Source: Acidiflorens sp963841945
GTDB taxonomy: Bacteria > Acidobacteriota > Terriglobia > Terriglobales > Acidobacteriaceae
Length of the DNA: 64,000 nt
Direction: 5' to 3'
Assembly (NCBI GenBank): GCA_963841945.1
Contig: CAWJFC010000012.1
Span: forward strand, 1 to 64,000
The notes under the pieces were generated by a model, which was not told the origin of the DNA, did not search any database, and saw only the letters and a program-made list of their open reading frames with translations. Positions 25,259 to 35,136 of this stretch are shown here, one piece after another (position 1 is the stretch's first letter; the number at the start of each line of letters is the position of its first letter). The translations under genes were made by a program, and so were the position numbers.

Positions 25259-28200
25259 TCAAAAAGTAAATCTCGATCCAAACTGAAACTGCCGCGGTGT
25301 GTTGGAGGTAGCCGTGATCTGGCCGAATTCATCACCACACGGTTGATAAGGGCACGCCCCGGTCGGGGTTGGGCCGGTTGACCACCCGCTGGCATTCGTG
25401 GGCACGTTCGGTGCGGAAAACTGCGGCCTGTTGGCAACGTTGTAAGAAGATACGTCGAAGCGAAGATCCCTCTTTTCGCCGAGTTTGAAAGTCTTGGAAA
25501 ATGTCAGGTCGAGATTGTTAGCGCCCATGGTGCGCAGGTGATCCAGATACGCGGGCGCGTTCCCTCCAATAAACAGATTAGGTGCGCCGCCAAGCTCGGT
25601 TCCGGGCACGGCAAAGCAGTTGGGTAAGAACCAAACATCTGCCGTTCGTGGTGCCCCTTTGCTCGGATCGCAGGTCAGATCGGCGCGCTGGTTAAGGTAC
25701 ATGTTGTTTCCGACGTAGGGCGAGGCGATCGGAATGCCGCTGCTCAGGTAGAAGATCCCGTCCACCGTCCAGTTGCCCAGGATGGCATTGGATACTCCGT
25801 TGAGGTTGACCGCTCTGCCTGAACCCACAGGTAGGTCGTAAGAGGCCTGCCATGTGAATTGATACTTCACGTCTTGTGGACTGACGGAGTGCTCGTAACT
25901 CATATTCCTCCAGTCCTGAATCGACCCGGCGTGAAAACCGACAAAGCCCAGAGGAGGATTGCCGTCATCAGTCATCAGCTTGGCCCACGTAAATGAAGCC
26001 AGGGTGGTGAAGTGATTGGTCAGGCGCTTCTGCACCTTCGTTTGTAGCGAACTGTATTCGGAATCTCCGCCCGGATAGCCGTTGACGATCACACCGTTGG
26101 TTTGCCCTGTCATGCTGATGGCGCCCGTGTTGAACTGCGGGAAAGGCTCCGCCGCAATGAATCCCGCCGGGTTGCCGCCATTCGGGCCGGTACCAAGCTG
26201 ATAGATCTGGCTCAGATTGAGTTGATTCAAATCGACCGAGCCGATCGGAAGAAAGAGTCCCCGGCTGCCCACATAACCAACGGTGGCGACGATCTTATGT
26301 GGAAACTCATACTCCACCCCGAAGTTGAAGTTATAGGTCAAGGCCGTACGCTGCGAGTGCAGCATGGTGGTCAGGTTCGCGCCCAGGTTGGTCTCCAATC
26401 CGTCGGGCTGAAATTGGGATGGAGGAACTAGTCCGTCCGGAAATGGATTGCTCAACGAGTACGGGCCAGTCACGTTGGCCGCCCCACCCGGCAGACACAA
26501 GGCGGGATTACTTATGGCCGCGTCGCTGTTTATGGCGGTATTCCCACCGGCTTGGGTATTCCCATTGGTTATCGCCTGAACACAGGTCGCGTTCCAGTTG
26601 TTGCTCGTCGAGTATCCGTCGCTGTCCTCCAGCGAGCCGCTGACCATCTGCACGCTCGGTCCAAAATAGAAACCCGCTCCGCCGCGAATCACGAGGTGTT
26701 GCGCCGCCAGCCATGAGAAGCCGAGGCGCGGCGCAAAGTTCGTCAGGTTCGTGGTAAACGGAGAACGGTGGCCGCTGCCGACGAATACTTCGCCGCCCGT
26801 AAAGCTGCCTCCAGGAAACGTTCCAACGGGCCCCGATGAACCCACCGCCGTCGGATCGAAATATTCGAGGCGGTTGTGACGCTCCGTCTTGCCGCCGAAG
26901 ATATCCCACCGAAGTCCTGCGGTAACGGTGAGGGCCGGAGTGACGTGGTAGGTGTCCTCGACGAAGGCTGCATAATACGGACTGGAGACCGCGGAGAAAA
27001 GATCCTGCGTGAAGTTCACCGATTCATTGCCGGGGATGCTCCCCATGCCCAGCAGAAACGACGCAAAGTCGCTGCCTCCCAATAGGTTTCCCGATGCTGG
27101 CGAGGTTTGTTGATCGGTGGCCGAGATATCGAAGTAGTACCAACCCGAGGATGCCGGCGGCTGGCCCACATTCAGAAACCTCTTCATATATTCCGCGCCG
27201 AAGCTGAGCAGGTGTTTCCCCATCACCCTTGAAAGAGTGGCACTGCCGTCGAAGTTCTCGCTGGCATAAAGGAAGGTATTGTAGTTCGCCGTGCCTCCTA
27301 CCCCGCTGGCGTTGCCGCTCCCGTTCGTCAGATCGTTGAAAAACGCGATCGGCAGAGTCTTATAAGCCTGGGCTGCGGCCAGGGATTGGGGAAATCCCAG
27401 AGTAGTGATGTCGAACCCATTCTGTTGAGGGTCGCCGCCCTGATTCTCGTAGTGCCGGGTGAAAGAGAAACGCAGCTGCAACACATTGTTGGAATTGATC
27501 GTGTAGTCGTCCCCGATGATAAAGTTCCGCGCATTCGTGATGTTTTGTGCGTAGTACGGGTCCCAATCGTTGCCGAAGGCATTGACTCCCGAGGTCGTCA
27601 GCCGGTCATAGGAGAAGCGCGAGAAAAAGCGCTGCCCTTCGCTCTTGTAATAGTCCATACGGACATCGAATCTCTGTGCGGTGATGGGATCCAGGCCGGG
27701 GAGTTGAAAGTTGTTCAGGTGTTCGTCCGTGGCCGAATCGCAAGTGGTCGGATCGGGGTAGTTACACTTGGGAAAATGAGCTAAGAACTGCGCCGCTGTG
27801 GGGTTGACTGGCGTATAGCTCGTAATCACATTGTGGACCGGAAACTCCTGCCGCGTTCCGTCCGGGTTATCGCCTACCAGCGGGTTGTAAATCGTATAGT
27901 TGTCCGCCGAGAAATCGCCCGCTGCTTCCGCAGTGGTCGGAACGGTAAAGATGCTGGAATTATCAAACAGCTTCTCTTGCGTCGCCTCGTAATCCCCAAA
28001 GAAAAACAGCTTGTTGTGCACGATGGGTCCGCCGATCGCTCCGCCTTCCTGGTAGCGATGGAAGCCAAGCGGTTGGTTGGGCGTGCCGGCCAATAACTGG
28101 TCTTGCTTATTGAAATAATCGTTGGCGGCAAGAATGTCCGGTCGCAGAACCACGAAAGCATCGCCGTGCAACTCGTTCGTGCCGGATTTGCTGGCCAGGC

Positions 28201-28987
28201 TGATTACGCCCGCCGCGCCGCTCTGATAAGAAGCCGGAGTGTTCTGGGTCTCAACCCGGAACTCTTCCACGCCATCCTCCGGAATCTCCATCGCCGGTAG
28301 GATGGCGGCGATATTCTGTTCCGCTACGCCCAGCGGGCTCCCGTCCAGCATGTAATAAACCGATCCCTGGATGGCTCCGTTGATGGTGTACGACGAAACG
28401 TCGATTCCTGGACGACCGCTCGAGATATTGATAATGGCCTGCGAACTGGAGGAATTGGGCGATCCATTCGCCGGAGTTACGCCCGCGCTCAGTTGCACCA
28501 GGTCAAATACATTCCGCGTCAGCAACGGCACCCGATCAATGGCCGCCGAGTCAATCAACTGTCCCACCGTGGAGTTGGTCGTATCTACCAGTTCCGCCGT
28601 ATCCGATACCGTAACCGTCTCCGTCACGTTGCCGACGCGCAGCGCAATGTTCACGGTAGTGGTCTGGTCCACCGTGACCAGAACCTTTTCCTGAGCGACG
28701 CTTTCAAAACCTTTCTGGCTCGCCGTAACCACGTAAGTGCCCGGCGTCAGCGACACAAAGCTGTAAAGCCCCGCGTCGCTGGTCACGGTGTGCAGTTTGA
28801 CTCCATTTGCACGGTCGAGCGCGGTGACTTGCGCTCCCTTCACAACCGCCCCCGACGAATCGGAGACTAGCCCGCTGATACTGCCTCTTCCCGCCTGGGC
28901 AAGGGCCAAGCCGCTCACGCACAGCAGAAAAATACCAACCGAAAATACATTCCGCGCGGTTCGCAACATTGCATGTCGAGCGTTCAT
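25259..28987 (-). CDS. TonB-dependent outer-membrane receptor with N-terminal carboxypeptidase-like domain
   Basis: A 1242-residue protein of the Oar-like class that is greatly expanded in Acidobacteria. A signal peptide (about 1-30) is followed by a carboxypeptidase-regulatory-like domain (about 33-115: GRGSISGLVSDSSGAVVKGA, GLYSFVSLTPGTYVVTA), a plug domain (about 130-260, with TVSDTAELVDTTNSTVGQLI) and a long beta-barrel ending in aromatic F (QFQFGSRFTF). It probably imports large ligands such as oligosaccharides. It follows the LacI regulator gene by 123 bp, and an operator-like word at 29033-29052, almost identical to one before the ROK kinase gene, lies in its promoter region. The ligand is inferred as a glucosamine-containing polymer from neighbouring genes. 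Confidence 0.92.
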   Translation of the reverse strand: MNARHAMLRTARNVFSVGIFLLCVSGLALAQAGRGSISGLVSDSSGAVVKGAQVTALDRANGVKLHTVTSDAGLYSFVSLTPGTYVVTASQKGFESVAQEKVLVTVDQTTTVNIALRVGNVTETVTVSDTAELVDTTNSTVGQLIDSAAIDRVPLLTRNVFDLVQLSAGVTPANGSPNSSSSQAIINISSGRPGIDVSSYTINGAIQGSVYYMLDGSPLGVAEQNIAAILPAMEIPEDGVEEFRVETQNTPASYQSGAAGVISLASKSGTNELHGDAFVVLRPDILAANDYFNKQDQLLAGTPNQPLGFHRYQEGGAIGGPIVHNKLFFFGDYEATQEKLFDNSSIFTVPTTAEAAGDFSADNYTIYNPLVGDNPDGTRQEFPVHNVITSYTPVNPTAAQFLAHFPKCNYPDPTTCDSATDEHLNNFQLPGLDPITAQRFDVRMDYYKSEGQRFFSRFSYDRLTTSGVNAFGNDWDPYYAQNITNARNFIIGDDYTINSNNVLQLRFSFTRHYENQGGDPQQNGFDITTLGFPQSLAAAQAYKTLPIAFFNDLTNGSGNASGVGGTANYNTFLYASENFDGSATLSRVMGKHLLSFGAEYMKRFLNVGQPPASSGWYYFDISATDQQTSPASGNLLGGSDFASFLLGMGSIPGNESVNFTQDLFSAVSSPYYAAFVEDTYHVTPALTVTAGLRWDIFGGKTERHNRLEYFDPTAVGSSGPVGTFPGGSFTGGEVFVGSGHRSPFTTNLTNFAPRLGFSWLAAQHLVIRGGAGFYFGPSVQMVSGSLEDSDGYSTSNNWNATCVQAITNGNTQAGGNTAINSDAAISNPALCLPGGAANVTGPYSLSNPFPDGLVPPSQFQPDGLETNLGANLTTMLHSQRTALTYNFNFGVEYEFPHKIVATVGYVGSRGLFLPIGSVDLNQLNLSQIYQLGTGPNGGNPAGFIAAEPFPQFNTGAISMTGQTNGVIVNGYPGGDSEYSSLQTKVQKRLTNHFTTLASFTWAKLMTDDGNPPLGFVGFHAGSIQDWRNMSYEHSVSPQDVKYQFTWQASYDLPVGSGRAVNLNGVSNAILGNWTVDGIFYLSSGIPIASPYVGNNMYLNQRADLTCDPSKGAPRTADVWFLPNCFAVPGTELGGAPNLFIGGNAPAYLDHLRTMGANNLDLTFSKTFKLGEKRDLRFDVSSYNVANRPQFSAPNVPTNASGWSTGPTPTGACPYQPCGDEFGQITATSNTPRQFQFGSRFTF

Positions 28988-29032
28988 GTTCAGCCTCTCA
29001 ATCGCCAGTGGGAATGGTTAAGGAATCGTTTC

Positions 29033-29052
29033 ATTAAAACGTATGAATATTG
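29033..29052. promoter_or_regulatory. Candidate LacI-type operator before the TonB receptor
   Basis: ATTAAAACGTATGAATATTG matches the word at 35137-35156 in 19 of 20 positions. The halves ATTAAAAC and GTATGAAT form an imperfect palindrome (6 of 8 pairs) centred on CG, the typical form of LacI-family operators. It ends 46 bp upstream of the receptor start codon. Confidence 0.7.
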
Positions 29053-29110
29053 TTCCTTTTGCGATTTTCAGTCAAGCAAAAAATAGACGAAGGTGGGCCT
29101 CGGAAAGGAC

Positions 29111-30157
29111 TTATCCGGCGGTTCGGGTCGAATCTCGCACCGCCAGCTCCGGGGCCAGTTTGCGATGCACGGCCGGGAGGTCGCGCTTCTCGAGCATGGC
29201 GTTGATTCCTTCCAGCACAATGCTCGCCGCCAGCGCTCCCATCGCTTCCATGGGCTGGCGAACGGTGGTCAAGGGAGGCGTACACAGGCTCGAAGCCGCG
29301 ACATCGTCAAATCCGACGACCGAACATTGTTCCGGCACGCGTACCCCGGCGCGGGTGAGCGCGCGCACCGCTCCAAACGCCGTCATGTCGTCGAACGCCA
29401 TCAGTGCAGTGAAGGGACGTTTCGCCTTCAGCATCTCCTCTGTGAGTTTGTAGCCGATCTCGAAGCTCGACATCGGATCGCTCGATTCCGGCAGATCGAC
29501 CGTCAATCGCGGATCGAGTTCCAGCCCCCGCGCCTTGGCGAATGACTTCACGCCTCTCCAGCGCGGCGCGCTGTCCGTCAAAGTCTTCGGCCCGCGGATA
29601 AACGCAATCTTGCGGTGCCCCAGCGCATACAGATGCTCAACCGCCGAGTACGCGCCCAGTTCGTTATCCACAATCACCGAGCTGATGGCATCGTTTTTCA
29701 ACTCCCTCCCGATCATCACCGTCGGGATGTTGCTCTTTTCCAGGTCGCCCAACACATCGATATTCACGAAGAGCCAGTTGGCGACCACGATCAGCGCCTC
29801 CACCCGCCGGTCCAGCAGCATTTCGAGATAGCGCTCAAAGCGCGCGCGCTCGTTTTGCACGTCCGTCAAAATCGGCAGATACGAGGCCTGGTAGAGCGAA
29901 CTCTCGATGCCGCGCAGCACTAGCGTGCAAAACGGATCGGTCATGTCGAATACCATGACGCCCACCGTGTGGCTGCGCCGGCTGCGCAGCGAGCGCGCAA
30001 AAAGATTCGGCCGATAGCCCAGCTTCTTGGCCGCGCTCTCAATCCGCTTTTTTGTTGCCGTGGGAATATAGCGCGCCAGCGGCGCGTTGTTCAGCACGAT
30101 GGAGACCGTGGTCGCGGAAAACCCGCTTTCCTTTGCCACATCGCGTATCGTGACCAT
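29111..30157 (-). CDS. LacI-family transcription regulator
   Basis: A 348-residue protein. The N-terminal helix-turn-helix is TIRDVAKESGFSATTVSIVL (residues 3-22), followed by the hinge region KKLGYRPNLFARSL. The C-terminal periplasmic-binding-like domain (about 62-340) has the family strands TVGVMVFDMTDPFC, PTVMIGREL, LGHRKIAFIRGP, PFTALMAFDDMTAFGAVRAL and VPEQCSVVGFDD. It probably represses the surrounding utilisation genes until a sugar binds. Two near-identical operator candidates, upstream of the receptor gene and of the ROK gene, support this. It lies within the same leftward run, 91 bp after the GH2 gene. Confidence 0.95.
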   Translation of the reverse strand: MVTIRDVAKESGFSATTVSIVLNNAPLARYIPTATKKRIESAAKKLGYRPNLFARSLRSRRSHTVGVMVFDMTDPFCTLVLRGIESSLYQASYLPILTDVQNERARFERYLEMLLDRRVEALIVVANWLFVNIDVLGDLEKSNIPTVMIGRELKNDAISSVIVDNELGAYSAVEHLYALGHRKIAFIRGPKTLTDSAPRWRGVKSFAKARGLELDPRLTVDLPESSDPMSSFEIGYKLTEEMLKAKRPFTALMAFDDMTAFGAVRALTRAGVRVPEQCSVVGFDDVAASSLCTPPLTTVRQPMEAMGALAASIVLEGINAMLEKRDLPAVHRKLAPELAVRDSTRTAG

Positions 30158-30248
30158 ATTGGTTAGTGCGGAGTGTACAGCGGATGCCCGGCTTTTTCGA
30201 GCAATTCGTTCTGCAGCCGCCGGCTGTCCCGGTCGACCTTGACAGCCC

Positions 30249-32972
30249 CTAGGGTTTCTTCTCTGCCGCTAACCCGTTGCTCGACTGTCCAACATTCCAG
30301 CCATCCACCGTCAGCACCAGCTCACCGTCGCCGCCATTCGCGGCCTCGAAGCGCGCCGTCAACTCCCGATTCTCTCCCGGCAGCAGCGACACATAATTGT
30401 CGTCCCAGAAAATTGGCACAACATCCTCGTCACCCTTCGCCGTGGCCACGCGCACATGCACCATAAACGCCAGGCTCGAACTGGGATTCTCAACAAACGC
30501 GCGAACGACTTTTTCTTTTCCCTCCTGCACGATCGAGCCGCGGATCGCCAGCTTCACCGGGGGCAGGGAATTAAGTCCGCTCAAGTCCGCATAAGCGCTC
30601 TCCGGCGTGTACACCGTGTCCACTTTCTTCGCCCAGTCCAGCACGTCCGGCTTGGTGGAGAGCCAGTAAAAATTGTCGTTCACCAGTTTGCCGGATGCGT
30701 CCCGCAATTCCAGCTTCAAAAAGTAAGTTGGAGCAATACCCTCGACCGGGCGCAACTGCAGAGCCCGCACGCTGCTGTCGGCCGGCACTTCAACCGTCGC
30801 CTGTTGCCGAGACTTCTCCGCGGAATTGATGTCATAGATTGTGGCCTGAACGCGCATTCCCGAAAATGCGCGGTCGTGTCCATTTACCACGGCGACAGAA
30901 TTGTCATCATATGAATACTGCACATGCAGCGGCTCGCAGGCTTTCCTGGATCCAAAATATGCGCCCGACGGAACCAGAGAATAGTCATACAAGTTCCAGA
31001 TGATCGACGGCCACGCATTGTTCAGCATCCACTGAATCACCCCCGTCGAATCGTATTTATTGCGGCCGTATGCCTCGAACATCGCCCGCTGCGCTTCATA
31101 ATTCATGGCCTGCGACTTGCGCAGAAAATCTTCCAGGTCCGTCGCTTTGCCGTAGCGCTCATTGATGCCGTTTACAAATCTGTCGATGTTCGTGAAGCGC
31201 TCCAGCCCGGCGTGATAGTTCCAGTACTCGTCAATCGGCCACAGATGGTCGGCCGGAATAAATTTCTTTAGACTCGGTAGCGTCGGAATCACCGGCCCGG
31301 GACTGGTTTCCGTATTAAATCCGTAAGCGCCGCCTGCATCGCGATCCACCAGCCAGTAGCTCGGCGGAACATATTCATACGGTCCCGTCATCTTCACGCC
31401 CGATACTCCCGTTACTCCCGTCGGAGTATCCGACGCGGATGAGACCGTCGGGTTCGGCCAACGCGCATCCTTAAGAACCTGCAAGTACATCGTCTCGTAC
31501 ACCGCCGGCGGCGGATTATCGCTGCCATAAAGGAAGACAAAAACGCTGGGATGATTGCGCAGTCGCCTGGCCTGGTCGGCCATCGATGCCGCAGCAATCT
31601 TCGCCGTCTCCGGGGTCCATGACTTCCATTGCTCCCAGAAGTCGCAGCACGTCCATCCTGGCATGATCAGCACGCCCAACCGGTCCGCGATGTCAAAAAA
31701 TTCGTCCCGCTCCATGCGGCCTTCAAGGCGAATCGCGTTCAGATTCATGCCGCGCACGTATTCGATCGCAGCCTGTGCCCGCTCCGGCGACCAGCGCAAC
31801 AGCATGTCCGGAGCCCATGCCGCCCCTCGAACCAGCAGCTTGCGCCCGTTGATTTTGAATAGGCGATAACCCTTCTCGGTTAGCTGCGAGGTCACCTCGC
31901 GAATGCCAAACTGCACCGATGTCGCATCCGAACTCCGTCCATCAATCTCAACTTCCAAGTGCGCGGTATACAGTTCCGGCGAGCCCATCTGATACGGCCA
32001 CCACAGCCGCGGATGAGCAAGACGCAGTTGCGGAAACCGCTCGGGCTCGAACACCACCGTCTTCGACTCATCAGGTGCCAGTTCAATCTTCTGGCTGACG
32101 CGTATGCCATCAACCTCCGCGCGCAATACCCCAGTCGCCGCATGAGTTCCCGAGTTGTGCACGTCCGCCGTAATCGTGAGCGCCGCCGATTTGTAATCCG
32201 CGTCAAGTTTCGACCCGACAAACGGATGTTGCAGCGCGACGTCCCCGCTCGTGCTCAAGTAGACGTCTTTCCAGATCCCCATGTCCTTGTCGGGTGGAGT
32301 CGGATTCCAGTCCACCCACGTCATCGCGAGCGCATCTTTTCCCGGCGCGAACACCTCCACCGCCAGAGCATTCGCCTTTCCCGGAGCGAGGCGTTTGCCA
32401 ATCTCGAAGTCGAAGCGCCGCATCATGCCCACCACATCCTCCGCGTCGGCGATCTTCTCGCCATTCAGCCAGATGTTCGCGCGATAGTTGATGCCGTCAA
32501 AATGCAGCCAGGTCGCGCCCTTGCTCGCTTCGGCCGGAGTCGCAAACTCGGTGCGAAACCACCATGAGCAACGGAACGGGCTGTCCTGCGGCATCTCCTG
32601 GTTCGCGAAAAAGGTATTCGTCGCGTAGTTCATCCCCGGCAGCGACTTCAAATTCATTCCGAAATAAGGATCGGGATACGTCCCATCCGCCACCAGCGCG
32701 GCCACCACCGTCGTCGGTACCGTCGCGCTGTGCCATCCGCTCGCCGCGAACCCCGCCGTTGAAATCTCCGCGCCCGTGGCCTTCGCCGAGCATGAAGACT
32801 GCAACTGCCAGCCCGTATGCAATGGAATATTCGCCGCTCTCGAACTGGGACTCGCAGCACTCGCCCAAACAGAGTTGGCGCTGCACCAAATAAATCCCGC
32901 AATAAGAGTGAGAACGAGAATGCGGCCGCCGCGACTCGCCCGCGCTACGCGCCGAGCCAGAGTAATTGACAT
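30249..32972 (-). CDS. GH2 exo-beta-D-glucosaminidase-like glycoside hydrolase
   Basis: A 907-residue exported enzyme from the ATG at 32972, which gives a usable signal peptide; the frame is open 29 codons upstream, overlapping the SIS gene. Domains in order: sugar-binding jelly roll (about 50-220: WWFRTEFATP, LHFDGINYRANIWLNGE), Ig-like domain (about 225-355), TIM barrel (about 360-640), then two C-terminal beta domains. The acid/base motif reads LYGSDNPPP, with Asp where most GH2 enzymes have Glu, and the nucleophile motif is FNTETSPGP with Glu, 70 residues later. This Asp/Glu pair is the mark of chitosan-cleaving exo-beta-D-glucosaminidases. Neighbouring SIS and ROK genes fit glucosamine release and use. 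Confidence 0.88.
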   Translation of the reverse strand: MSITLARRVARASRGGRILVLTLIAGFIWCSANSVWASAASPSSRAANIPLHTGWQLQSSCSAKATGAEISTAGFAASGWHSATVPTTVVAALVADGTYPDPYFGMNLKSLPGMNYATNTFFANQEMPQDSPFRCSWWFRTEFATPAEASKGATWLHFDGINYRANIWLNGEKIADAEDVVGMMRRFDFEIGKRLAPGKANALAVEVFAPGKDALAMTWVDWNPTPPDKDMGIWKDVYLSTSGDVALQHPFVGSKLDADYKSAALTITADVHNSGTHAATGVLRAEVDGIRVSQKIELAPDESKTVVFEPERFPQLRLAHPRLWWPYQMGSPELYTAHLEVEIDGRSSDATSVQFGIREVTSQLTEKGYRLFKINGRKLLVRGAAWAPDMLLRWSPERAQAAIEYVRGMNLNAIRLEGRMERDEFFDIADRLGVLIMPGWTCCDFWEQWKSWTPETAKIAAASMADQARRLRNHPSVFVFLYGSDNPPPAVYETMYLQVLKDARWPNPTVSSASDTPTGVTGVSGVKMTGPYEYVPPSYWLVDRDAGGAYGFNTETSPGPVIPTLPSLKKFIPADHLWPIDEYWNYHAGLERFTNIDRFVNGINERYGKATDLEDFLRKSQAMNYEAQRAMFEAYGRNKYDSTGVIQWMLNNAWPSIIWNLYDYSLVPSGAYFGSRKACEPLHVQYSYDDNSVAVVNGHDRAFSGMRVQATIYDINSAEKSRQQATVEVPADSSVRALQLRPVEGIAPTYFLKLELRDASGKLVNDNFYWLSTKPDVLDWAKKVDTVYTPESAYADLSGLNSLPPVKLAIRGSIVQEGKEKVVRAFVENPSSSLAFMVHVRVATAKGDEDVVPIFWDDNYVSLLPGENRELTARFEAANGGDGELVLTVDGWNVGQSSNGLAAEKKP

Positions 32973-33024
32973 TTGCGATTGGGAGAAACCGTGAATCGGC
33001 ACCTTAACCCCCCGGCGAATTCTT

Positions 33025-34083
33025 TTATTCAGTTGTCGTGACTTTGGAAATGCGCGCAAACCGTCCCGCCTCGATGCCCGCCTCCGCGGCCAGAGCCAGC
33101 GTCATCATCTGTACCGGCAGGATCTCAAGGAGAGGCCGCAGAGTCGCCGGCGCCGTTGGCAGGCTCCACGCTCGTCCATCCGCATCTTCCCCGATCCAGC
33201 AAATTCGGCCACCCGCCTGCCGGATATCTTCAGCCAGCCGAGCCTGCAGCGCCCGCGTCGACTCCGCGCCCGCAAAAATCACCGCCACCGTCTCGCGATT
33301 CGCCATCTCCAGCGGCCCATGCCGAAACGCCGCGCCACTCAAGGCCTCCGCCGGCATCCGCACCGATTCCTTCATGATCAGCGAACCCGCTCCGCACGCC
33401 GCCAGCGACTCGCCACGTCCCAGAAAAAATAAATTCCTGACGTGCCCCAACTCCGCCGCCATCTCCAGCACATGGTCCCGCCACGTTCCCAGATACGCCG
33501 CCGCTGCCGGCGCCGCTTGCGCCAGATCTCCGCGCGTTTGGCCCTCGTCCGACCCACAAAAAAATTCCCCTAGCCAGTGCAGCACCATCAACGCGGTCAC
33601 ATACGTCTTGCAGGACACGGACGCTTCCTTGCCGGCCCAGGTCAGAATCGCCGCATTTGCTCTCCGTGCCAGATGGCTGCCCGCCGCATTCGTGATGCCC
33701 ACCACCGGCGCGCGATCCCGATTCTGTTCCAGCATGCGCACGATCTCCGCGCTCTCTCCCGATTGCGAGACCGCGATCATCAGCGTCTCCGGCTCCAACC
33801 ACCCCCCCAGCGAATAGATCAGTTCCGAGGTTTCTGCCGCCACCGCCGTGTAGCCGCATGAGTTCAGCCGCAAGAACAGCGGACGCAGCGCGTGAAACGA
33901 TGCGCCCATCCCCGTGAGCACCACGCGCTTGAATCGGCCTTCCCGCAAACTCCGGCCAATCGGCGCGAGCTCGTCGGGAATCTTCAGGTGCTCCAGCGTC
34001 TCCGCCAGCGCTCCCGGTTGGTCGAGTATGTCTCGAAGATACTGGCCTTCAATGATGCGATGCGTCTCGGTCGCCAACTTCAT
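33025..34083 (-). CDS. Double-SIS-domain sugar-phosphate protein, likely glucosamine-6-phosphate deaminase/isomerase
   Basis: A 352-residue protein resembling the isomerase half of GlmS without the glutaminase. SIS domain 1 (about 45-180) contains VVLTGMGASFHALRPL, TLMIAVSQSGESAEIV and PVVGITNAAGSHLARRA; SIS domain 2 (about 205-330) has NLFFLGRGESLAACGAGSLI with KESVRMPAEALSGAAFRHGP. Such proteins either deaminate glucosamine 6-phosphate to fructose 6-phosphate (NagB-II type) or act on related amino sugars. The location between a ROK kinase and a glucosaminidase-like gene favours glucosamine-6-phosphate deamination. The N-terminal MKLATETHRIIEGQYLRDI segment replaces the usual glutaminase link. 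Confidence 0.88.
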   Translation of the reverse strand: MKLATETHRIIEGQYLRDILDQPGALAETLEHLKIPDELAPIGRSLREGRFKRVVLTGMGASFHALRPLFLRLNSCGYTAVAAETSELIYSLGGWLEPETLMIAVSQSGESAEIVRMLEQNRDRAPVVGITNAAGSHLARRANAAILTWAGKEASVSCKTYVTALMVLHWLGEFFCGSDEGQTRGDLAQAAPAAAAYLGTWRDHVLEMAAELGHVRNLFFLGRGESLAACGAGSLIMKESVRMPAEALSGAAFRHGPLEMANRETVAVIFAGAESTRALQARLAEDIRQAGGRICWIGEDADGRAWSLPTAPATLRPLLEILPVQMMTLALAAEAGIEAGRFARISKVTTTE

Positions 34084-34162
34084 CCTCGTCGTTTCTTTTG
34101 GATTTTATCGCGCGTGATTTCGTCGCGCCTGATTTCGACGCACATGATCATCGCGCGTGATT

Positions 34163-35101
34163 TCATCGCACCGGTTGTGGCGATTTCTCGTACCTCTGGT
34201 TCCAAACCTGCGCCGCCCCAATCAGTCCCGCGTCCGGGCCCAGCGACGCCGCGGAAATCTCGACGCGGTCCACTGGAACCAGCCGGCAACTCTCCCGTAT
34301 CACCTCGCGCATGCGATCCATGAACAGAGGTGCGCTCTTCATCACGCTGCCGCCCAGCACAATCGCGTCCGGAGCGAACATCGTGATCAGATTCGCCAGC
34401 CCCAGTCCCAGATAATACCCTTCGCGTTCCACCGCCCGCCGCGCGAGTTCATCGCCGTTTTCCGCCCGCGTGCAGATTTCGCGTGCGCTCACAGCCGAAT
34501 CTCCGTCGCCGGCCGATGCATTAGCTTTCCACCACGCCGTCATCGCCGGGCCCGCCGCCAGACTCTCCCAGCAACCGCGCACGCCGCACGAACAACGCGG
34601 CCCCGCCGGATCGAGAATGTGATGCCCCATCTCCGGATGGCAGCCGCCTACGCCTCGATACACCTCGCCATGCAGAATCAGGCTGACCCCGATCCCGGTT
34701 CCCACTGTCACATATAGAAGACGCGCTTTCGATCTCCCCGCTCCCCAGCGCAACTCGCCCAGCGCCGCCGCATCCGCATCGTTCTCCATCGCGACCGGCA
34801 CTCCAAACTCTCGCGCCAATACCTCCACCGGATTTCCACCCTCCCACCCCGGCAGATTATTGACGTTTCCCAGTCGTCCCGTCGCCGTGTCAACCGGCCC
34901 AGCCGATCCAATCCCGATTCCTTCTAATTTCACCCCGGCCCGCCGCTCACAATCGCGGAGAAGCGACTTCACCCGCCGCATGGCATCGTCGAACCCGCGT
35001 GGAACGTCCGTCGGGCATTGCTCCTTTGCGAGTAGGCGGCCATCGCAGCCTACGATGCCGACTGCAATCTTGGTACCGCCGATGTCCACCCCGCCAATCA
35101 T
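34163..35101 (-). CDS. ROK-family sugar kinase
   Basis: A 312-residue kinase with the ATP-binding N-terminus GGVDIGGTKIAVGIV, the segment GIGSAGPVDTATGRL, the sugar-site ENDADAAALGE and TVGTGIGVSLIL, and the ROK zinc motif CSCGVRGCWESLAAGPA, preceded by a conserved His (PEMGHHIL). It should phosphorylate a hexose or, as the neighbours suggest, glucosamine. GGAG lies eight bases upstream of the ATG. It is the first gene of the leftward run ROK, SIS, GH2, LacI, and its promoter region holds a copy of the shared operator (35137-35156). Substrate choice between glucose, GlcNAc and glucosamine cannot be settled from sequence alone. Confidence 0.93.
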   Translation of the reverse strand: MIGGVDIGGTKIAVGIVGCDGRLLAKEQCPTDVPRGFDDAMRRVKSLLRDCERRAGVKLEGIGIGSAGPVDTATGRLGNVNNLPGWEGGNPVEVLAREFGVPVAMENDADAAALGELRWGAGRSKARLLYVTVGTGIGVSLILHGEVYRGVGGCHPEMGHHILDPAGPRCSCGVRGCWESLAAGPAMTAWWKANASAGDGDSAVSAREICTRAENGDELARRAVEREGYYLGLGLANLITMFAPDAIVLGGSVMKSAPLFMDRMREVIRESCRLVPVDRVEISAASLGPDAGLIGAAQVWNQRYEKSPQPVR

Positions 35102-35136
35102 CGTCTTACTCCATTTTCTATCTATTAAATTGTTTT

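Noticed and set aside
30158..30248. Open minus-strand frame (reading RRLQNELLEKAGHPLYTPH) between the GH2 and LacI genes
   Set aside because: About 35 codons without a proper start; could be a degraded gene end but too little to support.
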